From contig JAWKKV010000006.1 in NCBI GenBank assembly GCA_041393015.1, forward strand, positions 236,889 to 300,888: 64,000 nt of DNA, in the 5' to 3' direction. The DNA is from JAGQYH01 sp041393015 (GTDB lineage: Bacteria > Bacteroidota > Bacteroidia > Chitinophagales > JADIYW01). Position 1 is the first letter of the stretch. Each line of letters opens with the position of its first letter. This document shows positions 33,806 through 43,772 of the stretch, one piece after another. The position numbers and the translations under genes were made by a program. The notes beneath the pieces are model-generated. The model worked only from the letters and a program-made list of their open reading frames with translations, had not been told where the DNA came from and ran no database searches.

Positions 33806-36742
33806 ATGAAAACAACCTTTACACTGCTTTTTACTCTTTTTATTTTCACTTTTTCGCTTCATGCACAAGATCAATCTTATCTGATTCCTATTCCGGGAAC
33901 CATTGATCTTACAGAAACCCCTAATGGTGTTGTGGATGGTTTGGCTGATTTTTCAACCAGACTTCAAGTCCCTTTTACAATGCCCGATGGTATTAAATTA
34001 ATGACGGATGTTTATCTGCCTATTTCAAGTGATGATATCGCTTTCGACATTGATTATACTATTCCCGGCTTAAACATTAATCTAGACACAAGAATTGTTA
34101 TCATTCCAAAAGGTGTTCAATATTTAGTTTATCCTACTTTAAATGGAGCACCCAATCCCAATCCTTATAAGTTGCCAATTGTACTGTCTAAAACACCTTA
34201 TAACAAAAAAGGAGATGCGGAAATAGCCGGTATTTTAAGTTTATTGGGGTATTGCTATATGAGCCAAGATGAAAGAGGCAGGTATTCTTCTGAAGGAAGA
34301 TATTTCCCGTTAATGTCGCAAGGTTGGAGTAAAGATCCATACCATCCTAATTTTAGTCATATCATTGATGTAACTCCTTTAGACCATCCTAGAAACAGTA
34401 AATATCATGAAGATGGCTACAACACTATTGAGTTCATTAAAAACAATTTAGTTAGAAAATATGACTTAGATGGAGATGGCGAATATGAAACTACTGATGA
34501 CGTTTATACAGGCGTAATTGGAATGTTTGGCGCTTCGGCTCTAGCATATAATCAATTACAAGCAGCTGCTGCTCACAGAATTGATCCAAATGAACCAGGT
34601 TTAAAATGCTTATTGCCAATTGTTGGAACATCTGAGTTTTATAGAAGTACAGGTTTTGAGAATGGCGTTTTAAGACACCAATTAGTATGGGGTTGGATCA
34701 ATGGACAAATGGTAGATACAGATGATGATTTGATGCCAATTGATCACGATATTTTCAACTCATTACATTCCTCTAATGATTATGCCTTATCAGATAAATT
34801 TGAAGCTTCTGATCTTTCTATTGATCATTTTACTTCTGTATCTTACGAAGGCAAAACTCCAGGTTATTTTCCTAACTCTCCATTAAGAGCAGATATGGAT
34901 GTAAGTCGCGCTCCGGTAGATGAAAATGGCGAAGGCGATATTAATGGTCAATACAGCAGATATTCTAATATGGATGTTCCGGTTTATCACGTTTCGGGTT
35001 GGTATGATATTTTTGTTGGAGGACAGTACGAATCGAGAAATTTGCAACATCATAATTTGCCTGCCAATAGTCCAAATAAAGGATTACAAAAGATAATTAT
35101 TGGCCCTTGGGCGCATCAAACCATTACCAGTAGAACAACAGGTGACATGGTTTACCCGGAAAATGTTTTAGATATTTTAAGAGCCGATATAAATGATTTT
35201 GATGAGTTTAATATACAATCTTTAGCAGAATCAGAATTAGTAGGTTGGTACAGGTATAATTTGAATAGAAATCCAATTGCTAATATTGGTGAGCCTATAA
35301 TCAGAATCCCAGAGGCTACAGAATTTCAAAGATTATATCCTGCTTTATCCATCAAGTTTCCAACAGAAGAATTTGATTTAGAAATTTCAGAATTATTAAA
35401 CTTTCTAATTGCAAAAGATGGATTGGAAGGCTTACCTATTGCTATAAAAATAGGCAACTTACCTGCTTTTAATATCACCTTAGATATTCCAAAGTTAGGC
35501 GCACCATTAATCGATTTTGATGGTACCAATTTAGGAGGCCAATTAGATGGTATTCCAGAAATGGATTTCGCAGAAATACCGGATGTTCGTTATTATGTAA
35601 TTGGACCTGATTACAGAGGAGATGGCACAGATGGCTTAAATGACGATGTTGGAAATATTTGGATGGAATCAGATACTTTCCCAATTGCGGATGTAGATTA
35701 CGTTCCGCTTTATTTGCATAATAATGGCACCGTTGATTTCAAGGCACCTACTTCTGATGAAGGGTATTCTATTTTTGTTTACGACCCTGAAGATCCCATT
35801 AGATCAATTGGTGGAGCCAATATGATTGTTAAAACACCTCAAGGTGATCGAGACAGCCAAGGACAATTTAACTTGAAAGACGAACGCTACGCCCCTTATA
35901 CAATGGATAGAGATGGTGTTGTGAAATTTACTAGTGAAGCATTTACTGAACCAATGACGATGATTGGATTTCCTAAGGTGAAGTTATATGCTAAATCAAA
36001 TCCTAGCCAAGCGTTAAATGGACCAACGGATACTGATTTTCATGTAAGAATTGTGGATGTTTATCCTGATGGAAGAGAAATGTTAGTGAATGAAGGATGC
36101 GTTAACGCAAGAGGCCGAGCTTATGCAAGAAGTGTTGCAGAAGGCAATGAGAATGATGATGCGCCATTTACCAACATCGAGATTGGAGAAATTTATGAGT
36201 ACTACTTCGATATGTTGCCAATTGCTTATGCATTTGGTCGCCAACATAAAATAAAAGTATTGATCAGCAGCAGTAATTTTCCAAGATATCAAGCCAATCC
36301 AAACATTCCAATTATGGAAAATGAGTTTTTTAGGAGACAACCAGGCGATGGAAAATCTTATATGTTTGAAGGGAAAGAAATGGAACCAAGAATCGCTGTT
36401 CAAAGAGTAGCAATTTCTCCGGACATGCCTTCTCAAATCATACTGCCTTTGTATAATTCTATTATTACATCTAACAACGATCAGTTGTTAAATCAGGATA
36501 TTTCAGTTGATTTTCAAGTATTTCCAAATCCTACAGTCGAGCAATTAAATATTGCTGCTTCAAAATCAGGAAAATACAAAGTGAATGTTCTCAACTATAT
36601 GGGGCAAACCATGATTACAAGCGATTTTACCAATAACACTATGCTAAGTGTAAAATCTTTGGCTACCGGTCATTATTTAGCTGAAATAAGATCGCTAGAT
36701 GGTAGTGGTGTAATTATAACCAAAGCATTCATCAAGCAGTAA
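33806..36742 (+). CDS. CocE/NonD-type hydrolase with T9SS sorting domain
   Basis: The start is taken at ATG 33806, giving the signal peptide MKTTFTLLFTLFIFTFSLHAQ; an in-frame GTG lies 18 nt upstream. The body is an X-Pro dipeptidyl-peptidase/CocE-like alpha/beta hydrolase: KTPYNKKG, YCYMSQDERGRYSSEG, GMFGASALAYNQLQAAAAH with the likely nucleophile Ser, HVSGWYDIFVGGQYES with the Asp region, and IGPWAHQ with the His. A jelly-roll C-terminal domain (FTEPMTMIGFPKVKLYAKS) follows. The last 75 residues form a type A sorting domain beginning FQVFPNPTVEQLNIAA. The Ser motif GASALA differs from the usual GxSYGG. A long insertion around residues 490-600 is unusual. Likely secreted acyl- or peptide-hydrolase. 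Confidence 0.87.
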   Translation: MKTTFTLLFTLFIFTFSLHAQDQSYLIPIPGTIDLTETPNGVVDGLADFSTRLQVPFTMPDGIKLMTDVYLPISSDDIAFDIDYTIPGLNINLDTRIVIIPKGVQYLVYPTLNGAPNPNPYKLPIVLSKTPYNKKGDAEIAGILSLLGYCYMSQDERGRYSSEGRYFPLMSQGWSKDPYHPNFSHIIDVTPLDHPRNSKYHEDGYNTIEFIKNNLVRKYDLDGDGEYETTDDVYTGVIGMFGASALAYNQLQAAAAHRIDPNEPGLKCLLPIVGTSEFYRSTGFENGVLRHQLVWGWINGQMVDTDDDLMPIDHDIFNSLHSSNDYALSDKFEASDLSIDHFTSVSYEGKTPGYFPNSPLRADMDVSRAPVDENGEGDINGQYSRYSNMDVPVYHVSGWYDIFVGGQYESRNLQHHNLPANSPNKGLQKIIIGPWAHQTITSRTTGDMVYPENVLDILRADINDFDEFNIQSLAESELVGWYRYNLNRNPIANIGEPIIRIPEATEFQRLYPALSIKFPTEEFDLEISELLNFLIAKDGLEGLPIAIKIGNLPAFNITLDIPKLGAPLIDFDGTNLGGQLDGIPEMDFAEIPDVRYYVIGPDYRGDGTDGLNDDVGNIWMESDTFPIADVDYVPLYLHNNGTVDFKAPTSDEGYSIFVYDPEDPIRSIGGANMIVKTPQGDRDSQGQFNLKDERYAPYTMDRDGVVKFTSEAFTEPMTMIGFPKVKLYAKSNPSQALNGPTDTDFHVRIVDVYPDGREMLVNEGCVNARGRAYARSVAEGNENDDAPFTNIEIGEIYEYYFDMLPIAYAFGRQHKIKVLISSSNFPRYQANPNIPIMENEFFRRQPGDGKSYMFEGKEMEPRIAVQRVAISPDMPSQIILPLYNSIITSNNDQLLNQDISVDFQVFPNPTVEQLNIAASKSGKYKVNVLNYMGQTMITSDFTNNTMLSVKSLATGHYLAEIRSLDGSGVIITKAFIKQ

Positions 36743-36786
36743 CATTTATTCCGAAACATTTTATACTAGCCACAAAAACAAATCAA

Positions 36787-39573
36787 ATGAAGTACAATCG
36801 TATTCCAGTTTGGATAATTATACCAATCCTACTTTTAACCGCTATTAATAGCTTTGCACAAACCAAATTAGTTAAAGGAACTGTTTTAGACAGCGAAAGT
36901 GAAGATCCCTTGATAGGATGCACCATTTTGTTAAAAGGAACAACTTCCGGTACCATCACTGATATTGATGGGAATTTTGAATTTGAAGCTGATCTAAGCG
37001 CTTCCACCATCTTAGTTTTTAGTTACGTAGGTTTTGATAATTTAGAAATTGACATCAACGAGATTAATGATGCTATTGTTATAAAATTAGAGCCTGTTTC
37101 TAATAGTTTAGGCGATGAAGTAGTTATTTCAGCCTCCAGAAGAAGTGAAAAAATTACAGAATCGCCGATTAGTATTCAAAAAATCAATGCCAAACAGATT
37201 TCTACCGCTGCTTCTGGTAGTTTCTATCAAAGTATGGGGAATTTACAAGATGTAGACATTACCACTTCCAGTATGGGATTTCAAATTATCAATACCAGAG
37301 GTTTTAACACTACCGCTCCGGTTAGAATGGTTCAATTTGTAGATGGAATGGATAACCAAGCGCCTGGATTAAACTTTCCCGTAGGTAATTTGGTTGGAGC
37401 GTTAGATATTGATTTGGAAAGTGTGGAGTTGATTTCAGGTGCATCTTCAGCACTTTATGGTGCTAATGCTTTTCAAGGTGTTGTAAGTATGTCTTCCAAA
37501 AATCCATTTGATTATCCCGGTTTACAATTTAAATTAAAAGGCGGATCAAGACAGTTATTTGACGGACAGTTTAGATATGCCACTACTTTAGATAAACAAA
37601 AAAAGTTGGGTATTAAAGTTACTGCCGGATATTTTAGAGCAGAAGATTGGGTGGCTGATGATGACTCTTCAAATGTTTATGGTGACTTAGATGTAGATAT
37701 TAATGTAAGTGCTATTGTTAGAGAATTACAATTTGATGAAGATCCGGAAAAAGCTGCTGATTTTCGCGCCTTAAATACTTGGCTAGACTTCTACCCTATT
37801 GCTAGTCCGGGAATTGTTAATGTTAAAACACCAGGCTATAGAGAAAGCCAATTATCTGATAATAAAACAGAAAGTATTAAAGCTGGGATAGAAACTATTT
37901 ACAAAATGAAGGAAGATATGAATTTATCCTATTTGTATAAGTTTGGAAGAGGAACGGCCATTTATCAAGGATCGAACAGATACAGCATCAACAAAATTTT
38001 GTTTCAACAGCATCAGTTAAAGTTTGAAGGAAAAGGATTGACTTTAAAAGCTTACACTACTCAAGAGAATGCTGGTGACTCTTATGATATGGTATTTTCA
38101 GGTATCAACCTTTCAAAAATTGGATTAGAAAATTATGTAGAACATTACATTGAAAGTTACTTTGATGTTTTGTCTGATTTAACCAATGAGTTTGACGGCG
38201 AACCAAGACTATGGCAAGTAGATTCAGCGGTAGCCTATGCTACGATGATTGCTAGTGATAGTGCTTATTTACAGCCCGGCACTGAAGCTTTTGACACTTC
38301 TTTTAATAAGATCATTAAAGATCCTAATTTAGAAACCGGCGCTAGATTTCAAGATAAATCGTGGTTGTTACATTTTGATGCGCAATACAATTTTGACTTT
38401 ATCAAACAAGTTGATTTGATGACAGGATTTTCTTTTAGAAGATATATGCCTCAGTCTTTTGGAACTATATTTTCTGATACTTTACTGAATCCGGCAGATA
38501 CTTTACAAAATGGAAATCCGGACCAAGGAGCTGAGTTTGTGAATTTAGCGACATGGGTAATGGGTGGTTTTGTGCAAGCTTCAAAAGATTTCTTTGATGA
38601 GAAACTGAAACTAATTGCTTCGTTAAGAGTTGACAAACACGAAAATTATGAAACACAGTTTTCACCAAGAGGATCAATCGTTACAAAATTCAAGAAAAAT
38701 ACATTTAGAGTTTCTGCACAAACAGCTTTTAGAAGCCCAACGCTACAAAATCAATACATATTACTAGACTTAGGGGTAATTAAGCTGAAAGGCAATTTAA
38801 ATGGCGTAACGAATGGCTATACCAAAACAAGTGCTGATGAATTCTTTGATTTAGTGGATGATCCGGAAGTAACTATTAATCAAGCGCAAGAAGTACTAGA
38901 TGCCGTTATTTTAGATCCAATTAGACCGGAACAAGTAACTTCAGTGGAAGCAGGATATAGAGGTGTAATCACTAAAAATCTATATATTGATTTAACTGCT
39001 TATTACAATATTTATAAAGATTTTATTGGCGACATTAGATTGTTACAACCATTGAGTGGTGCGCAAGCCGGTGAAGAATCCGGTATCAATTCATTATTGA
39101 CAGAAGATTACGACCTTGTTCAATATCCAACAAATGCCAAAGAAAAAGTAACGAGTTATGGCTTTTCAACCGGACTAAACTATTATATCGTAAAAAGCTT
39201 AATGGCGTCTGCTAATTATACTTATTCTGATATCAATACCAAAAACTTGAACGATCCAATTATTCCTGGATTCAATACGCCGAAGCATAAGCTAAATATT
39301 GGTTTAAGTGCTTCTAATATTTTTCATGGTTTAGGGTTTAATGTCAATTACAAATGGGTTCAAGGATTTCAATGGCAAAGTCCATTTGGAGATGGAGATG
39401 TAAATAGCTATAATCTTTTGGATCTTCAAGTGAATTATGAGTTTCCTAAATTCATCACTTTACAAGTAGGCGGTTCCAACATTTTAAATGATAGACATAT
39501 TGAAGCATATGGCTCGCCAACCATCGGTGCTACTGTTTATACATCAATTTTATTTGATCTAGAAAGGAAATAA
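36787..39573 (+). CDS. TonB-dependent receptor with carboxypeptidase-like regulatory domain
   Basis: The 928-residue outer-membrane receptor has a signal peptide ending near INSFAQ, a carboxypeptidase D regulatory-like domain (VKGTVLDSESEDPLIGCTIL, about 28-110) and a plug domain (VVISASRRSEKITESPISIQ onward, to about 250) followed by the barrel. The plug contains GFNTTAPVRMVQFVDGMDNQ and VELISGASSALYGANAFQG. It ends with SILFDLERK, with a terminal-strand pattern but Lys rather than Phe at the end. It follows the secreted CocE-type hydrolase by 44 nt, so the pair may capture and import products of that enzyme. Substrate unknown. Confidence 0.92.
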   Translation: MKYNRIPVWIIIPILLLTAINSFAQTKLVKGTVLDSESEDPLIGCTILLKGTTSGTITDIDGNFEFEADLSASTILVFSYVGFDNLEIDINEINDAIVIKLEPVSNSLGDEVVISASRRSEKITESPISIQKINAKQISTAASGSFYQSMGNLQDVDITTSSMGFQIINTRGFNTTAPVRMVQFVDGMDNQAPGLNFPVGNLVGALDIDLESVELISGASSALYGANAFQGVVSMSSKNPFDYPGLQFKLKGGSRQLFDGQFRYATTLDKQKKLGIKVTAGYFRAEDWVADDDSSNVYGDLDVDINVSAIVRELQFDEDPEKAADFRALNTWLDFYPIASPGIVNVKTPGYRESQLSDNKTESIKAGIETIYKMKEDMNLSYLYKFGRGTAIYQGSNRYSINKILFQQHQLKFEGKGLTLKAYTTQENAGDSYDMVFSGINLSKIGLENYVEHYIESYFDVLSDLTNEFDGEPRLWQVDSAVAYATMIASDSAYLQPGTEAFDTSFNKIIKDPNLETGARFQDKSWLLHFDAQYNFDFIKQVDLMTGFSFRRYMPQSFGTIFSDTLLNPADTLQNGNPDQGAEFVNLATWVMGGFVQASKDFFDEKLKLIASLRVDKHENYETQFSPRGSIVTKFKKNTFRVSAQTAFRSPTLQNQYILLDLGVIKLKGNLNGVTNGYTKTSADEFFDLVDDPEVTINQAQEVLDAVILDPIRPEQVTSVEAGYRGVITKNLYIDLTAYYNIYKDFIGDIRLLQPLSGAQAGEESGINSLLTEDYDLVQYPTNAKEKVTSYGFSTGLNYYIVKSLMASANYTYSDINTKNLNDPIIPGFNTPKHKLNIGLSASNIFHGLGFNVNYKWVQGFQWQSPFGDGDVNSYNLLDLQVNYEFPKFITLQVGGSNILNDRHIEAYGSPTIGATVYTSILFDLERK

Positions 39574-39592
39574 AACCCAATGGCTCACTAAC

Positions 39593-39625
39593 AAAAAAGG
39601 CGACCGATGGTCGCCTTTTTTGTTG
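39593..39625 (+). terminator. Terminator after TonB receptor gene
   Basis: Stem aaaaaaggcgacc (39593-39605) and ggtcgcctttttt (39609-39621) with a 3-nt loop. It can work in both directions and lies between convergent genes. Confidence 0.93.
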
Positions 39626-39635
39626 TTTTTAATTT

Positions 39636-40457
39636 CTATTTTCTATAAAATATTCTATCAGGAAAAGCTTCGTTTACCTTTAAGTTATAGTGTTTATATT
39701 CTGCAAACAAACCAAGATCATCCTCCACTTTTTGATAGATGGGTAGATAAGTAGCTTTGTCTAAATAAATAGTTGTTTTGCTAGCGTATGAAGTTGGAAT
39801 AGTAATAACTTCACCTTCTTTTACATCAAAATAATTTGATATACCATCGTTTAACTCCATAATTCTCATTTCAGGAACGGCTTTCTTTTCAGCAATTTTC
39901 AAAAGATTATCGCCAGCTTGAACGGTATATTTAGTCGTTCCGTAATCGCTATCTACAATTACAATATGATAGCAATCTCTCCCATCAAAAGTTACACTTC
40001 CTTTTACTTGAATAGCGCTTGCTAATTCATCCTTTCTTGCTCTATAAGTATCCATAGTAATATCTCTAGTTCTCATAAAGCCGGCTCTATCTAATGGATG
40101 TTGCCCATTTTTCATCAATCGCTTGTTGTACATTCCTAAAGCAATGCCTAAATGCGTCATTACTTTGTTTCCCATTTCTCCTTCTCTATACCAAAGCTTG
40201 GCTTCTTCAGGTTTTCTAACGACAGCATGTACCTTCTTTTGAGCACCTTCTTCAATGTACAAATCCAAATCTCCTTCAATAATACCTTCTCCTTTCATTC
40301 TTTCTTTATAATTGAAAGTGTATTGCAACTTGGTATATTTTGTAACCGCTTGGTCAAATTTCTTTAATAATTCTACTGGATCTTGAGCTTGAACATTGCC
40401 AATAGAGCATACAAAAATAAATGCAACAGTTGACAGAATTAATCTTGTGAGTTTCAT
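39636..40457 (-). CDS. DUF1571-like secreted protein with internal LysM domain
   Basis: The 273-residue protein has a signal peptide (cleavage after about residue 24, IGNVQAQ). The flanks resemble DUF1571, a LolA-like beta structure: YTKLQYTFNYKERM, KPEEAKLWYREGE, RARKDELASAIQVKGSV near the N-terminal half and DKATYLPIYQKVEDDLGLF near the C-terminus. Between them, at about 177-222, sits a LysM motif reading YTVQAGDNLLKIAEKK followed by YFDVKEGEVITIP. The LysM would bind peptidoglycan. Its position inside rather than at an end of the domain is unusual. Function: periplasmic, wall-associated; otherwise unknown. Confidence 0.75.
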   Translation of the reverse strand: MKLTRLILSTVAFIFVCSIGNVQAQDPVELLKKFDQAVTKYTKLQYTFNYKERMKGEGIIEGDLDLYIEEGAQKKVHAVVRKPEEAKLWYREGEMGNKVMTHLGIALGMYNKRLMKNGQHPLDRAGFMRTRDITMDTYRARKDELASAIQVKGSVTFDGRDCYHIVIVDSDYGTTKYTVQAGDNLLKIAEKKAVPEMRIMELNDGISNYFDVKEGEVITIPTSYASKTTIYLDKATYLPIYQKVEDDLGLFAEYKHYNLKVNEAFPDRIFYRK

Positions 40458-40549
40458 TTGAAAATTTTAGTTTGAAAAAAATATATACGCTGACCTAAGT
40501 CTGCCTGACTTAAATCAATTACCTTGCCAAAAGAATTTACAGTTAGATT

Positions 40550-41800
40550 CTATTTTCTAGCTTTTCGGCTATTTTCTCTATAGTAAACGTCTTTACCAGG
40601 AAAATTAATTTGTAAACCGATATTAAATCCAATAGATACAACACTTAACCGTGGTGCTAATTCTTCTCTTGGTCTAAAATTACTAAAGTCATCACCATTG
40701 TAGTGTGGATTATTTGATTCTTCGGTCAATTCATTAACATAAGCTGTTTCTAATAAAGATGTTAATGCTCCAGCCTGTATTGGACTTCCAAAAGCATTTC
40801 CGCCGTTTTCATTTAACTCTAACAGAGTTACCGAACCATTTAAAATTGTAGCTCTAGCATCAAGATCTTCAATAACTATTTTAGCTAAACTGATGTTAAA
40901 TCCTTTTACCCCTACTTCTCCATAAATACTAACAATAGGACTTGCCTGATATCTAAAACCAACACTAGCGCTTACGCTTACTGCTCTTGCTATTTCCTTT
41001 AGGCTAAATTCATCAAAATTTTGTTGTAATATAATTTTTACGTCAGCGTCAAGCTCAACACGAAATCCTAACAATCCTAATAAATCTTCTCCAAATTGAG
41101 ACCCTAGTACTTCTTCTAAAATTGGTGCCAATAGTGGATCATCTAAAACACCACTTAAAAAGGTTCCGTCTCTATCATCTATATGTGCTGTTGCTCTTGG
41201 ATTTCCCCACAATGGCACGTATGGTCCAATTTTACCGAAAATATAAAAGTTTTTTAAGTTGGGTGATTGAAACACAACTTGTGGACTTATTGATATCTCA
41301 GATAAATTATTATCTAATTTCGAATTATAATTCGGTCGATTAATAGTTGATAAATTGTCTTCTCTAGCAATAAAGTAACCCATCTTTACTTCCATCCCTA
41401 TAAATCGATTAAACATTTTTCCTACCGACAATGCAAATCGAGTTCCTCCACCTTGACTTGAAAGTAATAACTTATTCAGCGAAGTTCCATCTCCATTGAT
41501 GGTGAGATCTGAGTTGCCTAAGAAAAACAAAGGTGGCACTAACTCTGGCTCAGTTGTTAAAAATGGATAGCCATAACCACCTTCAATAGACATATACCAT
41601 TTCCCGGGTGAATTATAATACTTTCTTTCCCAAGCTAAATATTCAGCATCTGCTTGTTTCCTTATTTCCTTTCTTTGTGCCCACGTTAGTTTTGTTGATT
41701 CTGTCGACTCTGATGGTTCGTTTTCTTGAGTGGCTTCTTGAGCATAAATTGAACTAATTGAAAACAAACCTATTAAAACATATTGAAATAGAACTTTCAT
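40550..41800 (-). CDS. Outer-membrane beta-barrel-like protein, paralogue 2 of tandem pair
   Basis: The 416-residue protein has a signal peptide (MKVLFQYVLIGLFSISSIYAQ) and a long Glu/Lys-rich linker before GKWYMSIEGGYGYPFLT near residue 66. The rest is a series of amphipathic beta strands, ending with SIGFNIGLQINFPGK, like a porin-type barrel. It is clearly related to the upstream gene, sharing the GKWY start of the barrel, IDDRDGTFL and YQASPIVSIYGEVGVKGFNI-type strands. The start codon overlaps the stop codon of that gene by one base (TAATG), so translation is coupled. No named family is recognised. Confidence 0.75.
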   Translation of the reverse strand: MKVLFQYVLIGLFSISSIYAQEATQENEPSESTESTKLTWAQRKEIRKQADAEYLAWERKYYNSPGKWYMSIEGGYGYPFLTTEPELVPPLFFLGNSDLTINGDGTSLNKLLLSSQGGGTRFALSVGKMFNRFIGMEVKMGYFIAREDNLSTINRPNYNSKLDNNLSEISISPQVVFQSPNLKNFYIFGKIGPYVPLWGNPRATAHIDDRDGTFLSGVLDDPLLAPILEEVLGSQFGEDLLGLLGFRVELDADVKIILQQNFDEFSLKEIARAVSVSASVGFRYQASPIVSIYGEVGVKGFNISLAKIVIEDLDARATILNGSVTLLELNENGGNAFGSPIQAGALTSLLETAYVNELTEESNNPHYNGDDFSNFRPREELAPRLSVVSIGFNIGLQINFPGKDVYYRENSRKARK

Positions 41801-43017
41801 TATTTATTCTTTTTTCCTTTAAAATTAAATTGAACACTTACATTAAAACTCACATCAAAAGTACTACGTCTTAATGCCAATCTATCTGTTGGCTTTGTAG
41901 GATCAATACCATTTGGATTCGTTACATCATTATTTGAATTCTCATCAATGGAATACTCATAATTTACATTATATAGGAAATTCAATTCCTCAGCAGGTAT
42001 AACTTCGCTTCCGTCTACCACTGCTCCTTCAGAAGTTAATACTACATAGTTTCTATTGCCAAAGATATCTAATGTCCCATCTACTGCTTTTGATCGATAT
42101 GCTTTGGTTGTGATGTTGTAACCGCCATTTTTCACCTCTGCAAACAAACTTACTAAAGGTGATATTTGATAAATCACACCAATACTTCCAGAATATCCAA
42201 TAGCCTGCTGATCTATTCGAAAATCCACATCTACATCTGCCTCGTATTGAAACCGGTATCCAATGGCATTAAAAAATCCATCTTCTAAAAATCCTAAGCC
42301 ATCTACATTCTCTCCAACCAATTCCGCCACAGCATCCACTATCTTTAACAAGTTAGCATCTGACCCACTCGCTATACTTTTGATAAATGTACCGTCTCGA
42401 TCATCAATTTTGGCTGTTCCTTTGGCATCTGCATAAAATGGCAAATAAAATCCAAACTTTCCAAAAATGGTAAAGTTACCCATGTTAGGAGAATACAATA
42501 CTATTTGAGGATTGATAGAAATACTTTTTCCTCTTGTAAATAATTCAGAATTGTAAGTAGGTGATTCCACCCTTCCTTGTAATACTTCATTATAATAGTT
42601 GAATGACAAATCAATTTCTGTACTTACAAATTGATTAAACCTATAGCCACCATAAATTGCAGTTTTAAGTCCACCGGCATCATTTGTAACAATTGTTCTA
42701 TTAGAAATCTCTCCAAGGTCTGATTCGAAATAATCACTTATTCCTAAATAGTCTTCAACATTTCTTCTATTAACCGTTAAAAAAGGAACACCATATCCAA
42801 ATCTAGTACCGAAATACCATTTGCCTTGTGCTACATTGAAATGTTTAGCCTGCTCTTCTTTGAGCCTTTTAAGCATCTCTTTTCTATCTTCCTTTTTATC
42901 TTCTTCCGGTATATCTTCTCTCCATTCCCAGCCATTAACTGGTTGATGCTCTTCTTTTTGTGCGAATACACTAATTGAAGTGCTTAATAAAAGAAGTAGA
43001 ATTGGTATTAATTTCAT
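41800..43017 (-). CDS. Outer-membrane beta-barrel-like protein, paralogue 1 of tandem pair
   Basis: This 405-residue protein has a signal peptide (MKLIPILLLLLSTSISVFAQ) and charged linker, then GKWYFGTRFGYGVPFLTVN and alternating strands to the end FNVSVQFNFKGK. It shares the order of motifs with the next gene: IDDRDGTFIKS, YQISPLVSLFAEVKNGGYNI and the final barrel strands. The two are the result of a tandem duplication followed by strong divergence. It is first in the two-gene unit. Function is unknown; an outer-membrane location is inferred. Confidence 0.75.
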   Translation of the reverse strand: MKLIPILLLLLSTSISVFAQKEEHQPVNGWEWREDIPEEDKKEDRKEMLKRLKEEQAKHFNVAQGKWYFGTRFGYGVPFLTVNRRNVEDYLGISDYFESDLGEISNRTIVTNDAGGLKTAIYGGYRFNQFVSTEIDLSFNYYNEVLQGRVESPTYNSELFTRGKSISINPQIVLYSPNMGNFTIFGKFGFYLPFYADAKGTAKIDDRDGTFIKSIASGSDANLLKIVDAVAELVGENVDGLGFLEDGFFNAIGYRFQYEADVDVDFRIDQQAIGYSGSIGVIYQISPLVSLFAEVKNGGYNITTKAYRSKAVDGTLDIFGNRNYVVLTSEGAVVDGSEVIPAEELNFLYNVNYEYSIDENSNNDVTNPNGIDPTKPTDRLALRRSTFDVSFNVSVQFNFKGKKNK

Positions 43018-43241
43018 AGGTGGCTATTTTAAAATTTTGAAGCTATATTAACAAAGAAAATCCTATTTGTAAAAAATCAACCAAATTAATCTAAATTTTA
43101 ATAAAACAGTAGATAATTAAAGGCATTTTAGCTCAATATATGATATTAGTTTATTAATTATAAATCATTTGAATAATTAGTCCAAAATTTTACCACTTTC
43201 ACTTTGCAATGCAACGTGAAGTATTTTTATATATTTACAAA

Positions 43242-43712
43242 ATGGAATCATTTGAAAGTGTTGCCAACAAGGTTGTTGTATATAAAATTAGAGAAGCTTG
43301 GTTAAATATCGCCAAACTATATAATGAGTTAGCATCAGAATATGATGCTAGTATTTCAATGGCATTTATATTGCTAGCCATTGATCAAAAAGAAGGTACA
43401 CCAGTTACCAAAATTGCGCCCAGAATGGGAATGGAGCCCAATAGTTTATCTCGTAGTTTAAAAACCTTAGAAGATCAAGGGATGATTCTACGAAAAAAAG
43501 ATAAAGTAGATAAACGAAAGGTTTATATAAAGCTTACTGAGCAAGGCGCTAAAATGAGAGTAATTGCTTTGAAAGCGGTTTTTAACTCAGAAAAAACTAT
43601 CATTAAAGATATTCCAAAAGAAAAGCTTGAAATTTTCTTTGAAGTAATTAACCATGTGCCTGAAGCTATTAAAGAATTTAGGAACAAGCTGAGTTTAAAA
43701 GAAGTTAGCTAA
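43242..43712 (+). CDS. MarR family transcriptional regulator
   Basis: The protein is a winged-helix MarR repressor. The DNA-binding part reads DQKEGTPVTKIAPRMGMEPNSLSRSLKTLEDQGMILRKKD-VDKRKVYIKLTEQG, with recognition helix NSLSRSLKTLEDQG. I choose ATG 43242 (MESFESV); an upstream in-frame ATG at 43209 would add eleven residues, and the AT-rich sequence just before 43242 looks like a promoter or leader. Ligand and targets are not known; the divergent tandem outer-membrane genes begin 190 nt away and are possible targets. Confidence 0.88.
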   Translation: MESFESVANKVVVYKIREAWLNIAKLYNELASEYDASISMAFILLAIDQKEGTPVTKIAPRMGMEPNSLSRSLKTLEDQGMILRKKDKVDKRKVYIKLTEQGAKMRVIALKAVFNSEKTIIKDIPKEKLEIFFEVINHVPEAIKEFRNKLSLKEVS

Positions 43713-43714
43713 AT

Positions 43715-43753
43715 AAAAAGAGCCATTACTATTAACTAGCAATGGCTCTTTTT
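43715..43753. terminator. Bidirectional terminator between marR-type gene and FKBP gene
   Basis: A perfect 13-bp stem aaaaagagccatt (43715-43727) with aatggctcttttt (43741-43753). The two genes converge on it; the FKBP stop lies 20 nt beyond. Confidence 0.9.
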
Positions 43754-43772
43754 AACTTATTAATTTATTTGA

